A stretch of DNA of 64,000 nucleotides from Candidatus Daviesbacteria bacterium (GTDB lineage: Bacteria; Patescibacteria; Microgenomatia; Daviesbacterales; UBA10151). The notes beneath the pieces are model-generated. The model did no database searches. It was not told where the DNA came from and saw only the letters and a program-made list of their open reading frames with translations. Below, one piece after another: positions 33,759 to 42,983 of the stretch. The stretch covers positions 248,001 through 312,000 of the forward strand of contig JACOXI010000003.1 of the NCBI GenBank assembly GCA_016176335.1, read 5' to 3'. Position 1 is the first letter of the stretch. Every line of letters begins with the position of its first letter. The position numbers and the translations under genes were made by a program.

Positions 33759-34223
33759 ATGTATTCGGATTGGGTTGGTCCCGCCATAGCGGGATTTTTG
33801 GCAGTTTGGCTTGGGGTTTTAAGTTTCTTAATTTGGAAACAGGGGAATTTCTTGCAGTCTCTTTTTCCAAAAGATGGAAAAAGAGATATAAGACGCAAGT
33901 TTGAGGAAGTGTTGGAGGCTCTAGAGGAGTTTAAGGAAGAGTCAAAAAAGACCAAAGCAGATTTGGATGAATTGAGAGAGGAGGGGTTATTGCATATTAG
34001 CCGTTTTTGGCTTTTACGATATAACCCGTATGAAGATACAGGCGGGGATCAAAGTTTTACAGTTGCTTTGTTGGATACGAGGGGATCGGGGTTTGTATTG
34101 ACCAGTTTACACGCAAGATCGCAGACTCGGGTTTTTGCAAAGCCGATTACAGACGGTAAAAGTAGCAAGTATCGTCTATCAAAAGAAGAAGAAGAGGTTG
34201 TAAAGAAAGCAATGAAGAAATGA
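33759..34223 (+). CDS. DUF4446 family membrane-anchored protein
   Basis: 154 residues: one N-terminal membrane helix (residues ~7-27), a coiled coil (~40-75, FEEVLEALEEFKEESKKTKADL) and a C-terminal domain with the family signature RYNPYEDTGGDQSFTVALLD and SLHARSQTRVFAKPI. The family is found widely in Firmicutes and CPR bacteria and has no assigned function. It overlaps the DUF3048 gene by 4 nt. Confidence 0.88.
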   Translation: MYSDWVGPAIAGFLAVWLGVLSFLIWKQGNFLQSLFPKDGKRDIRRKFEEVLEALEEFKEESKKTKADLDELREEGLLHISRFWLLRYNPYEDTGGDQSFTVALLDTRGSGFVLTSLHARSQTRVFAKPITDGKSSKYRLSKEEEEVVKKAMKK

Positions 34224-35404
34224 TGGTAAAAAATCTTTTGCAAACATATCAAAATCTTAATAATATCCAAAGACTGTTGGTGTTGATAATTTTGGCAACT
34301 GTTTTATATGGCAGTTCAACCAGTTTATCTTACTCGTTATTGGGTAAAATAGGTAAAAGTTCTACGTCCCCAGAAGAATTAACTTCTGCACTCCCAAGCA
34401 TAACCGGATCAGTGCAAGAAGACCCAAATGAACCAAAAACAGAAACCTGTCCTTTAAATGGACGTTTGCATACCAAAAAAGCAAAAGATGCTTGGGAGCA
34501 AAAAAGACCTTTGGCAGTCATGATTGAAAACCACACGGAAGCAAGGCCGCAATCAGGTTTATCTTCAGCAGATGTAGTTTATGAGGCTGTGGCAGAAGGA
34601 GGGATCACCAGGTTTATGGCTGTATATTATTGTAATCTACCCGATGTTCAAGTTGGTCCTGTCAGATCCGCTAGGACCTATTATTTAGATTGGCTTTTAG
34701 AATATGATGCCTTGTATGCACATGTGGGAGGAGCGAATACCCCGGGTCCTGCCGATGCTTTAAGTCAGATCATAAAGTATGATGTTTTAGACTTGAATCA
34801 ATTCTCCATCGGCTTCCCTGTTTTTTGGAGAGATTATCAAAGATTAGGCCATCCTGTTGCAACAGAACATACTATGTATTCAACAACCGCAAAACTTTGG
34901 GAAGTAGGTGCAAAAAGAGGCTGGAGCGCAGTTGATTCCAAAGGTGTCAGATGGGATAAAAACTTTACACCTTGGAAGTTTAAAGATGATCAGGGTGGTG
35001 GGACTACGACTAATATGACGGTTAATTTCTGGGAAAGCCAGTCAGCATACCAAGTGCAGTGGAGCTATGATAGTGTCACCAATTCATATAAAAGGAAAAA
35101 TGGGGAACCTCATACTGACTTAAATAACAATAAACAGCTTGAAGCAAAAGCGATTATTGTGCAATTTGAAAGAGAATCTAATGCCAACGATGGGTATCCG
35201 GGCAATGTTCATTTGCTATACGGAACTACCGGTACTGGAAAGGCTTTGATTTTCCAAGATGGTAATGTCGTGGAGGGCAAGTGGATTAAGCAATCCAGAA
35301 CAGCGAGAAGTAAATATGTTGACTCCAAAGGGAAAGAGGTTGAATTAAATAGGGGTCAAATTTGGATCCAGACTGTCCCGGAAGGATCGAAAGTAACGTA
35401 TTAA
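34220..35404 (+). CDS. DUF3048 (YerB-like) exported protein
   Basis: 394 residues. An N-terminal membrane helix (~14-35) acts as signal anchor, followed by a low-complexity linker and a large extracellular domain with MIENHTEARPQSGLSSADVVYE, AEGGITRFMAVYY and VGPVRSARTYYLDWL, all DUF3048 hallmarks. The second half (VQFERESNANDGYPG) matches the family C-terminal domain. Function is unknown; B. subtilis YerB is a lipoprotein. It shares an operon with DUF4446. Confidence 0.88.
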   Translation: MMVKNLLQTYQNLNNIQRLLVLIILATVLYGSSTSLSYSLLGKIGKSSTSPEELTSALPSITGSVQEDPNEPKTETCPLNGRLHTKKAKDAWEQKRPLAVMIENHTEARPQSGLSSADVVYEAVAEGGITRFMAVYYCNLPDVQVGPVRSARTYYLDWLLEYDALYAHVGGANTPGPADALSQIIKYDVLDLNQFSIGFPVFWRDYQRLGHPVATEHTMYSTTAKLWEVGAKRGWSAVDSKGVRWDKNFTPWKFKDDQGGGTTTNMTVNFWESQSAYQVQWSYDSVTNSYKRKNGEPHTDLNNNKQLEAKAIIVQFERESNANDGYPGNVHLLYGTTGTGKALIFQDGNVVEGKWIKQSRTARSKYVDSKGKEVELNRGQIWIQTVPEGSKVTY

Positions 35405-35433
35405 CCTTATTGCCTGCCTGAAAGGAGGTGGCA

Positions 35434-36024
35434 ATGTTAGAAGAATTATTTGTTTCAAGAGTCCGGGTAAAAATATTACAGTTATTTCTATCTGCTCCAA
35501 CTAATGCTCTTTTTCATGTCCGAGAAATAGTAAGACGTGTGTCAGAAGAAATAAACGCCGTCAGGCGCGAGTTAGCAAGAATGGAAAAGTTCGGAATGGT
35601 TTCTTCTGAATGGAGAGCAAATAGAAGACTTTATGAATTCAGAAGAGATTATCTTTTCTACAAAGAACTACTATCTTTAGTTGCAAAAACTTCCGGTTTG
35701 GGCGGGAATTTAATTAAAAACAAGAACAAACTGGGTAAAATTAAATTTATTTTTGTTTCTACTAAATTTGTAAAAGGATTACCCGCAGGTAGCGAAGATG
35801 TCAATCTTTTGGTTGTAGGCAGTATAGTTTTGCCCGAATTGCAATCAATTATCGCGGATGAACAGGCAAAAAGAGAAGCAGAAATTAATTACTCTTTTAT
35901 GGATGAGGCAGAATTTAAATTTAGGGTAAAAAGAAGAGACTCTTTTATTTTAAAGGTTTTGATGCAGCCGAAGATTATGCTGATTGGGGATGAGGATGAA
36001 CTACTAGAGGGAGTAGTTGCATAA
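35434..36024 (+). CDS. Winged-helix regulator with nucleotidyltransferase-like C-terminus
   Basis: 196 residues from the ATG at 35434, with AAAGGAGG at 35421-35428. Residues 1-75 form a winged helix (FVSRVRVKILQLFLSAP, HVREIVRRVSEEINAVRREL). The rest (FIFVSTKFVKGLPAGSEDVNLLVVG, then PKIMLIGDEDELL) resembles the MNT-like nucleotidyltransferase fold seen in a group of ArsR-like regulators in CPR. Catalytic residues are not clear. It lies just upstream of secD. Confidence 0.7.
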   Translation: MLEELFVSRVRVKILQLFLSAPTNALFHVREIVRRVSEEINAVRRELARMEKFGMVSSEWRANRRLYEFRRDYLFYKELLSLVAKTSGLGGNLIKNKNKLGKIKFIFVSTKFVKGLPAGSEDVNLLVVGSIVLPELQSIIADEQAKREAEINYSFMDEAEFKFRVKRRDSFILKVLMQPKIMLIGDEDELLEGVVA

Positions 36025-36032
36025 TATAGAGG

Positions 36033-37328
36033 ATGGCCTCCAGAAAAATTTTATGGTTTATTGTGTTTGTCATCTTACTTTCAATTTTCATAGATCTACC
36101 GAAATTACCGAATTTTAATATTCTTGGTAAGAGCATGAGGTTTGATTTCCCGCTAAAGTTAGGATTGGATCTTCAGGGTGGAACCCAACTGGTGTTAGAA
36201 GCCCAGATGGACAAAATTGAGCCACAAAATAGAGATAGTGCTCTGGAATCAGCCAAAAATGTTTTGGAAAAAAGAGTCAATTTATACGGAGTATCTGAAG
36301 CGGTAGTGCAATCTTCCAAAATAGGAAATCAAAGAAGAATTCTGATTGAACTGCCGGGATTAAAGGATGCGTCTTCGGCGGCACAACTGGTTGGTAAAAC
36401 TGCCCAGCTGGATTTTAGAGAGATGATTGGTACTTCTTCTGAAGCCACTCAATCAGCTGTAGCATTGCTTGATCATTTTAGACCAACTGGATTAACCGGA
36501 GCAGATTTAAAAAAAGCCCAAGTTACTTTTGGCAGCGATACGAGAGTTCAAGCAGGACCACAGGTGGCAATTGAGTTTACCTCGGAAGGAGCCCAAAAAT
36601 TTGCCGAGATCACCAAAAGAAATGTTAATAAACCTCTGGCTATGTTTTTGGATGATATACCAATTAGCTGGCCACCACCTGTTGTTCAACAAGAAATTAT
36701 TGGTGGTTCAGCGGTAATTACCGGGCAATTCACCACTCAAGAAGCTAAAGAATTGGCTATTCAACTTAATGCCGGAGCATTACCTGTGCCAATCAAGATT
36801 TTAGAGCAAAGGTCAATCGGCCCCACATTAGGACAAGAATCTGTGAATAAGAGCTTAGTGGCAGGCATTATAGGGTTGGTGATAGTGGCCATATACATGG
36901 GGGCATATTATGGAGTGTTAGGACTGGTGGCAGATGGTGCTTTGGTTGTCTACACTCTTTTGATTCTGGCAATTTTTAAAACCGGTCTTTTTATTTTACC
37001 TCCTGTTACTCTAACCTTGGCAGGAATTGCCGGATTTGTACTATCAATTGGAATGGCGGTTGATGCAAATATCTTGATTTTTGAAAGGATGAAAGAGGAA
37101 ATCCGCTGGGGTAAAAGTCAAAGGTCGGCTTTGGAATTGGGGTTTACAAGAGCCTGGTCCTCGATTTGGGCCTCCAATGTTTCATCTCTTATGACCGCTG
37201 CAATTCTTTTCGGAATGGGTACAACTTTAATTAAAGGTTTTGCAATTACTTTGTCAATTGGTGTTTTGGTATCTATGTTTACAGCAATTGTAGTGACCAG
37301 AACGTTTTTAAGGTTAATCATTCACTGA
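36033..37328 (+). CDS. secD: Protein translocase subunit SecD
   Basis: Proton-driven accessory subunit that pulls preproteins through SecYEG. 431 residues: N-terminal helix, LGLDLQGGTQLVLEA (the D1 motif), extracytoplasmic P1 region, then five helices with SIGMAVDANILIFERMKEE and the following RSALELGFTRAWSSI. It is shorter than E. coli SecD because the P1 domain is compact. SecF is encoded 1.2 kb downstream, separated by two unknown genes. Confidence 0.95.
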   Translation: MASRKILWFIVFVILLSIFIDLPKLPNFNILGKSMRFDFPLKLGLDLQGGTQLVLEAQMDKIEPQNRDSALESAKNVLEKRVNLYGVSEAVVQSSKIGNQRRILIELPGLKDASSAAQLVGKTAQLDFREMIGTSSEATQSAVALLDHFRPTGLTGADLKKAQVTFGSDTRVQAGPQVAIEFTSEGAQKFAEITKRNVNKPLAMFLDDIPISWPPPVVQQEIIGGSAVITGQFTTQEAKELAIQLNAGALPVPIKILEQRSIGPTLGQESVNKSLVAGIIGLVIVAIYMGAYYGVLGLVADGALVVYTLLILAIFKTGLFILPPVTLTLAGIAGFVLSIGMAVDANILIFERMKEEIRWGKSQRSALELGFTRAWSSIWASNVSSLMTAAILFGMGTTLIKGFAITLSIGVLVSMFTAIVVTRTFLRLIIH

Positions 37329-37329
37329 T

Positions 37330-38205
37330 ATGAAATTTAAGTCTAAAAAGCCCCATTATGAATATCTTAAGAAAAAATTTAAAGCAAGACATAGGAGTCT
37401 GCAGGAAAAATTCTGGGATAAACACGGAGAAGCACTCAAGCAAATAGCTTTGGGATCTTTAGGAGGGTTATTACTGCTTTCTCCTCCAACTAACCTAAGT
37501 TTACCTTTTCCAAATCTAACAACAAGTAAAGATGATGCTTTAAAAAGTTTTGACAAGAATGTGTTACTTGCTGCTGAATTGGAAAAAATAGTTCCGAAAG
37601 ATATCAGGCCGTTATCAAAAGAGGAAGAGAGGGAAATCACTGGTACTTTGTCAAGAAATTTCGGTCTTGCGGTTTTGCCGGAACTTGAGGGTGTTAGACT
37701 AAACAGAAATTACGGTCTGATTGGAGGAGAGCAACACTTATATAGATACCCGGGTGATAATTTATATGCGCACGCTGAAAATACAAGTGATTGGGCAAAA
37801 TATGGTTCCTCGGGTATTGCACCAAGTCTGGGGGCTTGGGGTTATTTTACTCCTTCTAAAGAAGAATTTAGTGAGCTGGACAAATCAAGAGAAAGATATT
37901 ATCTTGCTATACAAACCTTTTTAATACCTGGTTTCGCGGAAAATGTTTCAAAGTTTAGGGATTTTTTAAAATTTAGAAAAATGCTGGTGGTAAATCCAAA
38001 GAGCGGACAGGCAGTTGTAGCAATTATCGGTGATGCAGGACCGGCAGAGTGGACAGGGAAACATTTGGGGGGTTCCCCTGAAGTCATGGATATTTTAGGC
38101 TTAGCAGGTGGGATGAGAAAGGGACCGGTATTATACTTTTTTATTAATGACCCCGAGGATAAGATTCCTTTGGGTCCCATAAAGGTGGTCAACAATGAAG
38201 CATAA
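37330..38205 (+). CDS. Hypothetical anchored extracytoplasmic protein between secD and secF
   Basis: Not recognised. 291 residues: basic N-terminus, one hydrophobic segment (~41-57), a linker, and a C-terminal globular domain with LRLNRNYGLIGGEQHLYRYP-like sequence (VRLNRNYGLIGGEQHLYRY), APSLGAWGYF, then VVNPKSGQAVVAIIGDAGPAEW and GGSPEVMDILG. The Gly-Asp-Ala-Gly-Pro-Ala-Glu-Trp motif is reminiscent of double-psi-barrel or cell-wall enzymes, but I cannot assign it. It begins 1 nt after secD, so it is co-transcribed with Sec genes. Confidence 0.75.
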   Translation: MKFKSKKPHYEYLKKKFKARHRSLQEKFWDKHGEALKQIALGSLGGLLLLSPPTNLSLPFPNLTTSKDDALKSFDKNVLLAAELEKIVPKDIRPLSKEEEREITGTLSRNFGLAVLPELEGVRLNRNYGLIGGEQHLYRYPGDNLYAHAENTSDWAKYGSSGIAPSLGAWGYFTPSKEEFSELDKSRERYYLAIQTFLIPGFAENVSKFRDFLKFRKMLVVNPKSGQAVVAIIGDAGPAEWTGKHLGGSPEVMDILGLAGGMRKGPVLYFFINDPEDKIPLGPIKVVNNEA

Positions 38206-38533
38206 CCAAAAGTTTTTTTACAGCCATCTTATAGAGGTGGAGTCAATTATTATAGAGTTGGATAAAATGGATTTATCAGTTGATGAGAAACTACATCTTA
38301 CTCAACTGATTGATTCCAGTTTGCATCATGCTATCTTGGATGCAGTTTTTTCCGAACTTTCCAATCAGGACAAAAGAGTTTTGGTAAATCACCTTAATGA
38401 GGGTGACCATGAAAAGATTTGGAGTTTCTTACAAGGAAAGATAGAAAATGTCGAAGACAAAATAAAAAAAGTGGCAGATGATTTAAAAAAAGAAATACAT
38501 AAAGACATGAAGGAGAGTAAGATTAGAAAATGA
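38195..38533 (+). CDS. Hypothetical helical protein between secD and secF
   Basis: Not recognised. 112 residues, almost entirely helical, with no membrane segment. It has an LTQLIDSSLHHAILDAVFSE block in the middle and a charged Lys/Glu/Asp coiled-coil end. It overlaps the preceding gene by 11 nt and secF by 4 nt (ATGA), so it is a genuine operon member. Confidence 0.75.
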   Translation: MKHNQKFFYSHLIEVESIIIELDKMDLSVDEKLHLTQLIDSSLHHAILDAVFSELSNQDKRVLVNHLNEGDHEKIWSFLQGKIENVEDKIKKVADDLKKEIHKDMKESKIRK

Positions 38534-39417
38534 TTAACTTGATGAAATTCAAAGTAGCGTATTTTATTTTTTCGTTACTAATTATTATACCGGGTTTATA
38601 TTATTTGATAACTTTCGGACTAAGACTGGGTGTAGATTTTACCGGTGGTGCCCTATTGGAATATAAATTTGAAAAAACTATTGATAAAAATGAATTAAGA
38701 AAACAGATTGCTTTATCAGGGATAGAAGTAGGACAAATCATCCAATCTTCAGACGAGACCTATATTATAAGAACAAAACCTCTGGAACAGGAAAAGATTG
38801 GTAATTTAAAATCTGCCCTGACAGAAAAATTTGGTAAATTGGAGGAAAAAAGATCGGAATTTGTAGGCCCTGTTATAGGATCAGAACTGAAGCAAAAAGC
38901 GGCACTGGCTTTACTGTTGGCATCAGTTGTAATTATTGTATATATTGCTTTTTCTTTTCGTAAGGTACCAAGGCCTGCTTCTTCCTGGAGGTTTGGTGTT
39001 GCTGCAATTGTGGCACTATTGCATGATGTCTTGGCGGTAGTAGGAGTATTTGCCATTTTAGGAAAATTTTTAGGAGTTGAAGTAGATACTCTCTTTGTGA
39101 CAGCACTTTTGACTATTATTGGTTTTTCAGTTCATGACACAATTGTGGTATTTGATAGAATCAGAGAGAATTTAATCAAAAATATTGGAAAGAAATTTGT
39201 AGATATTGCTAACCTTTCTGTTGTTCAGACTATTGGCAGGTCATTGAATACCTCACTGACTGTGGTATTTGTACTGGTGGCACTACTGCTTTTTGGAGGA
39301 GAAACAATTAAGTGGTTTGTGGTGGCGCTTCTGGTGGGAATTATTTCTGGAACTTATTCTTCAATTTTCAACGCCACAGCGCTTTTAGTATGGTGGGAGG
39401 AAAAACTAGGCCATTAA
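38530..39417 (+). CDS. secF: Protein translocase subunit SecF
   Basis: Partner of SecD. 295 residues with six membrane helices: LGVDFTGGALLEYKF (the F1 motif), FVGPVIGSELKQKAALALLLAS, and HDTIVVFDRIRENLIK followed by LNTSLTVVFVLVALLLFGG. The start ATG overlaps the preceding stop; MKFKVAYFIF at 38542 is an alternative. It converges on cca (stops overlap by 4 nt). Confidence 0.95.
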   Translation: MINLMKFKVAYFIFSLLIIIPGLYYLITFGLRLGVDFTGGALLEYKFEKTIDKNELRKQIALSGIEVGQIIQSSDETYIIRTKPLEQEKIGNLKSALTEKFGKLEEKRSEFVGPVIGSELKQKAALALLLASVVIIVYIAFSFRKVPRPASSWRFGVAAIVALLHDVLAVVGVFAILGKFLGVEVDTLFVTALLTIIGFSVHDTIVVFDRIRENLIKNIGKKFVDIANLSVVQTIGRSLNTSLTVVFVLVALLLFGGETIKWFVVALLVGIISGTYSSIFNATALLVWWEEKLGH

Positions 39418-40820
39418 ACCTGCTTAATTTTACTCAAAAGGTATTTGCGATTATTCTTAGATGAGTCTTCTAATACTTCCTCAAAAAGTTTTTGCAGGAT
39501 TTCTCCTACCTTGGGTCCTGGTTTGATATTTAAAGTTTTCATAACATCATTACCGTTTACTTTTAGATCTGCTATGGAAAATGGTTTTTTTAACACTTCT
39601 TTAATCCTTTGTCTAAACTTTTCCATTCTCCAGGATACTGCTTTTTGAGTACCTCCTCCAAGTCTGTCTCCAATCCGTACTGCCATCATATCTTCAATAT
39701 TTTCTACTCCAACATTTTTAATAAATCTTCTGATAGCAGAATCTGTTTGGTTTTCATCGACTGTAAATAAATGCCACCTGACAAGTTGATATAATTTATC
39801 AGTTTGTTTGTTTGATAAATTAAACCTTTTGGCAATTTTTAAAGCAATCTGACCACCAACTGTATCATGGTTATAAAAAGTTACATTTCCGTCGTTTTGT
39901 GTTGCAACTGTATCAGGTTTTCCAACATCATGAAGCAGGGCAGCCAGTCTGACGAGCGGATCTTTTGATGAACATTCTTTAAGAGTAAGAAGTGAGTGTT
40001 CTCCAATATCATAAATCCTGTCATGTTTTGGGCCCTCTTGTTTTATCCCAAAACACCTTTCTAATTCCGGTAATATAACCTGTAATATCCCTACTTCCCT
40101 AAGTGTTACTATCCCCATGTATGGATTCACACCACCTAGAATTTTGAAAAGTTCATCTCGAATTCTTTCCCAGGCGATTTCTCTTAACAGATGGGCGTTT
40201 TTTTTGATGGATTCAAGAGTTTTTTCATCTATACCAAATTCTAATTCTGTGGCAAACCGAACAGCTCTGATTAAACGAAGAGCATCTTCCTGAAAGCGAG
40301 TGTTGGGGTCCCCAACTGCCTTAATTAGCTGATTTTCAAGGTCATCTTGTCCATGGAATGGGTCAATTAGAATAAAGCTAAATGCTTGATTCTTACTGCT
40401 TAATTCTGCGCGAAGCGCCATGGCATTGACAGTAAAATCACGCCGAGCCAAATCCTCCTCAATTTTATTGGTCCATGCTACTTTATCAGGATGTCGGTAA
40501 TCCTTATATGTGCCTTCCTTTCTCATTGTTGTAATCTCATAGATTTCGGCAGTTGTGGTTGGAATACCTACAGTCCCGAACTTATTATCATAAAAAGGTT
40601 CTCCAAAAGTCGAACCTTTTTGCGAGCTTCGCTCTAAAAATCCTTCTTGGAAAAGTTGTAAAATCTCATCAGGCTTCGCGTCTGTTGTAAAGTCCCAATC
40701 GGAAACAATTTTGTCCATTAAAAGATCACGAACCGCCCCTCCAACAATAAAAATTTGGAAATTAACTTTTTGAAATTTATCTAATATATTTTTTATATGA
40801 CTGGGTATTTTATAAGCCAT
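39414..40820 (-). CDS. cca: CCA-adding tRNA nucleotidyltransferase with HD domain
   Basis: Adds or repairs the 3' CCA of tRNAs. 468 residues: class II nucleotidyltransferase head FIVGGAVRDLLMDKIVSDWDF, RRDFTVNAMALRAE, the neck RLIRAVRFATELEFGIDEKT, then an HD phosphohydrolase domain with LLHDVGKPDT and HDTVGG. The assignment fits the tRNA-Pro and tRNA-Gln genes here, which lack encoded CCA. TAAAAT lies 6 nt before the ATG, suggesting a leaderless transcript. Poly(A) polymerase activity is an alternative in this family. Confidence 0.92.
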   Translation of the reverse strand: MAYKIPSHIKNILDKFQKVNFQIFIVGGAVRDLLMDKIVSDWDFTTDAKPDEILQLFQEGFLERSSQKGSTFGEPFYDNKFGTVGIPTTTAEIYEITTMRKEGTYKDYRHPDKVAWTNKIEEDLARRDFTVNAMALRAELSSKNQAFSFILIDPFHGQDDLENQLIKAVGDPNTRFQEDALRLIRAVRFATELEFGIDEKTLESIKKNAHLLREIAWERIRDELFKILGGVNPYMGIVTLREVGILQVILPELERCFGIKQEGPKHDRIYDIGEHSLLTLKECSSKDPLVRLAALLHDVGKPDTVATQNDGNVTFYNHDTVGGQIALKIAKRFNLSNKQTDKLYQLVRWHLFTVDENQTDSAIRRFIKNVGVENIEDMMAVRIGDRLGGGTQKAVSWRMEKFRQRIKEVLKKPFSIADLKVNGNDVMKTLNIKPGPKVGEILQKLFEEVLEDSSKNNRKYLLSKIKQV

Positions 40821-40866
40821 GAGGTAATTTTACCCTCTTAGTTGGTATGATACAATGCAGCATGAT

Positions 40867-42444
40867 ATGAGATGGAAAGTAGCAGGTAAACAAAGTGCTG
40901 GTCTCATCCAACAACTGCTTCTCAATCGTGGGATTAAAACTAATAAAGAAAAACAAGATTTTTTTAACCCGAATCTAGCCTCGTATAAAAAGGATCTGGA
41001 TATTCCCGGAATAGAAAAAGCTCAAAAGAGAATATTTGAGGCAATAAAAAATAACGAGTTGATAATAGTATACGGAGATTATGATGTGGATGGAATTTGT
41101 GGGACTGCTATTTTGTATAAAGGGTTAACCTCACTTGGAGTAAAAGTTTTACCCTACATTCCGCATAGAGAAAAAGAAGGTTATGGATTATCAAGGATAG
41201 GTTTGGAATTTGCTAGGGATTCAGGGGCATCGGTTGTAATAACAGTTGATAACGGAATTGTGGCGATAGATCAGGCAAAATTGGCAAAAAGTTTAGGATT
41301 GGATCTTATTATTACCGATCACCATATCCTCGGAAAAGTTAAACCGGATGCATACGGGATAGTACATTCTACAAACATGTGTGGAGCAGCAGTTGCCTGG
41401 TGTCTTATCAATTCACTGATTAAAAAAGAGTTGGCCCAAGAACTTTTGCAGTTTGCAGCAATTGCCACTGTTTGTGATCTGCTTCCATTAATGGGCTTGG
41501 GTAGAGCATTTGTTTTTGAGGGACTAAAGATTTTAAATCGCACAACCAACTTGGGGTTACTTGCTCTTATTAATGAATCTGGTATTAGCTTGGGTAATAT
41601 CGGCTCATATGAGATAGGTTACATTATTGGACCAAGGCTTAATGCCATGGGCAGGTTAGAACATGCCATAGATTCTTTACGCTTACTTTGTACTAAGGAT
41701 CCTGCCAAAGCTTCGAAATTGGCCAAACTTTTATCAGAAACAAATGTCACCCGTCAAAAGATGACAATGGCGGCAATTGATGAAGCAAAATCATTAGTGG
41801 ACGAAAAGAAAAAGATTCATATTTTAAGCAGTAAAGATTGGTCTGCCGGTATTATTGGATTGGTGGCAGGCAGGATCACTGAACAATATTTCCGTCCAAC
41901 AATTGCTATTTCTTTGGGAGAGACAGTTTCCAAAGGTTCTGCCCGTTCGGTAGATGGAATAAATATTGTGGAGGTAATCAGAAAACACTCTGATATATTA
42001 ATTGATGTCGGAGGGCATCCTGGTGCAGCTGGTTTTTCCATCTTGAGTAAACATATAGACATTTTTAAAAAGAGAGTGGAAAGCGAGGAGATAGCCTTGC
42101 CAGAGTCAGAGCAGGTTTTAGCAATTGATGCCAAAGTTCAAACAGAACAATTAAACAAAACTTTAGTGCAGGAGTTGGAAAAATTTGAGCCGTTCGGTTT
42201 TGGCAACCCCAGACCAATTTTGGCAACATATGGAATGAGTATTTCTGATATTAGAATTGTAGGGGGAGGAAAGCATTTGAAATGTAAAGCGGATGGGATT
42301 GATGCCATTGCTTTTGGAATGGGAGAGCAGGTTAATCTTTTAAGATCCGGCCAAATAGTAGACTTGGCATATAACTTGGAACTTGATACTTATAATAGCA
42401 ATGATAAGTTACAATTAAAAGTTAAGGATATAAAAATTATTTAG
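40867..42444 (+). CDS. recJ: Single-stranded-DNA exonuclease RecJ
   Basis: 5'-3' ssDNA exonuclease. 525 residues: DHH phosphoesterase motifs VYGDYDVDGICGTAI, VDNGIVAIDQ and ITDHHILGK, DLLPLMGLGR, the DHHA1 domain with GGHPGAAGFSI, and a C-terminal OB fold. An ATG at 40855 is in frame but overlaps the TACAAT box (40851-40856), so I place the start at 40867 (MRWKVAGKQSAG), 10 nt after the -10. Confidence 0.93.
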   Translation: MRWKVAGKQSAGLIQQLLLNRGIKTNKEKQDFFNPNLASYKKDLDIPGIEKAQKRIFEAIKNNELIIVYGDYDVDGICGTAILYKGLTSLGVKVLPYIPHREKEGYGLSRIGLEFARDSGASVVITVDNGIVAIDQAKLAKSLGLDLIITDHHILGKVKPDAYGIVHSTNMCGAAVAWCLINSLIKKELAQELLQFAAIATVCDLLPLMGLGRAFVFEGLKILNRTTNLGLLALINESGISLGNIGSYEIGYIIGPRLNAMGRLEHAIDSLRLLCTKDPAKASKLAKLLSETNVTRQKMTMAAIDEAKSLVDEKKKIHILSSKDWSAGIIGLVAGRITEQYFRPTIAISLGETVSKGSARSVDGINIVEVIRKHSDILIDVGGHPGAAGFSILSKHIDIFKKRVESEEIALPESEQVLAIDAKVQTEQLNKTLVQELEKFEPFGFGNPRPILATYGMSISDIRIVGGGKHLKCKADGIDAIAFGMGEQVNLLRSGQIVDLAYNLELDTYNSNDKLQLKVKDIKII

Positions 42445-42649
42445 AGCCGTTAGTTCGATCTTCCACAGGCTCATAGGTTCTTGTAGTTGTATTAAAATAC
42501 CACTCTTCAGAAACACCAGGGCATTCTCTTGGTCCTACTCCATTCCCAAAAATATTAGTACGAAGAGTTGCTTCTGGTACCAACCTACGGTCAGGTGTAT
42601 TTTTAGGGCGATGATATGCTTCTAATCCTCCTCTTACTTCTGTTGTCAT
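42437..42649 (-). CDS. Hypothetical 70-residue protein
   Basis: Not recognised. 70 residues, Pro/Arg/Thr-rich, no hydrophobic segment, with RPKNTPDRRLVPEATLRTN and EEWYFNTTTRTYEPV. A very strong GAGGAGGA site precedes the ATG, and the gene overlaps its upstream neighbour by 4 nt, which supports real translation. It converges on recJ, overlapping it by 8 nt. Confidence 0.65.
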   Translation of the reverse strand: MTTEVRGGLEAYHRPKNTPDRRLVPEATLRTNIFGNGVGPRECPGVSEEWYFNTTTRTYEPVEDRTNGSK

Positions 42650-42921
42650 TTTATTCCTCCTCCTTTCCGCACTTGTCTCAATGAAGAGCGAAGTGACTTT
42701 ACCCCCCTACTGTAGACAGCACTATCAATAACTCCTGCAGCTAATTGGGTTCTAATTCTATGTATTTTTTCTTCAATCTCAGCTAGTGGTGAGGATAATA
42801 CTTGGTAATGTATGGGTGAACCGTGAGGTGACAACAGACGTCTTCGCCTGCCCCTATCAGCTAATCCTATCGCGCTTTCTGCTGTTGGATCTTGCCACTC
42901 TCTAAAATAACGTTCTTTCAT
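42646..42921 (-). CDS. Hypothetical 91-residue protein behind an attenuator-like leader
   Basis: Not recognised. 91 residues, Arg-rich. The N-terminal FREWQDPTAESAIGLADRGR is followed by a helical second half (LAEIEEKIHRIRTQLAAGVI). Its ATG overlaps the stop of a four-codon mini-frame (MEKI, 42918-42932), which itself has the terminator arm GGGAGG as its ribosome site, so translation would be coupled. Located first after the leader at 42938-43085. Confidence 0.6.
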   Translation of the reverse strand: MKERYFREWQDPTAESAIGLADRGRRRRLLSPHGSPIHYQVLSSPLAEIEEKIHRIRTQLAAGVIDSAVYSRGVKSLRSSLRQVRKGGGIK

Positions 42922-42937
42922 ATTTTTTCCATTAAAA

Positions 42938-42956
42938 AACCTCCCGTTTGGGAGGT
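42938..42956 (-). terminator. Leader terminator upstream of the 91-residue gene
   Basis: On the minus strand ACCTCCC-AAAC-GGGAGGT followed by a T-run ends directly before the MEKI mini-frame. The stem 5' arm can instead pair over 9 bp with GGGAGGTCT inside the leader-peptide frame (42994-43002), giving an antiterminator. Confidence 0.8.
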
Positions 42957-42983
42957 CTGATTCCTTTCTATTTTAGGTTAAAT

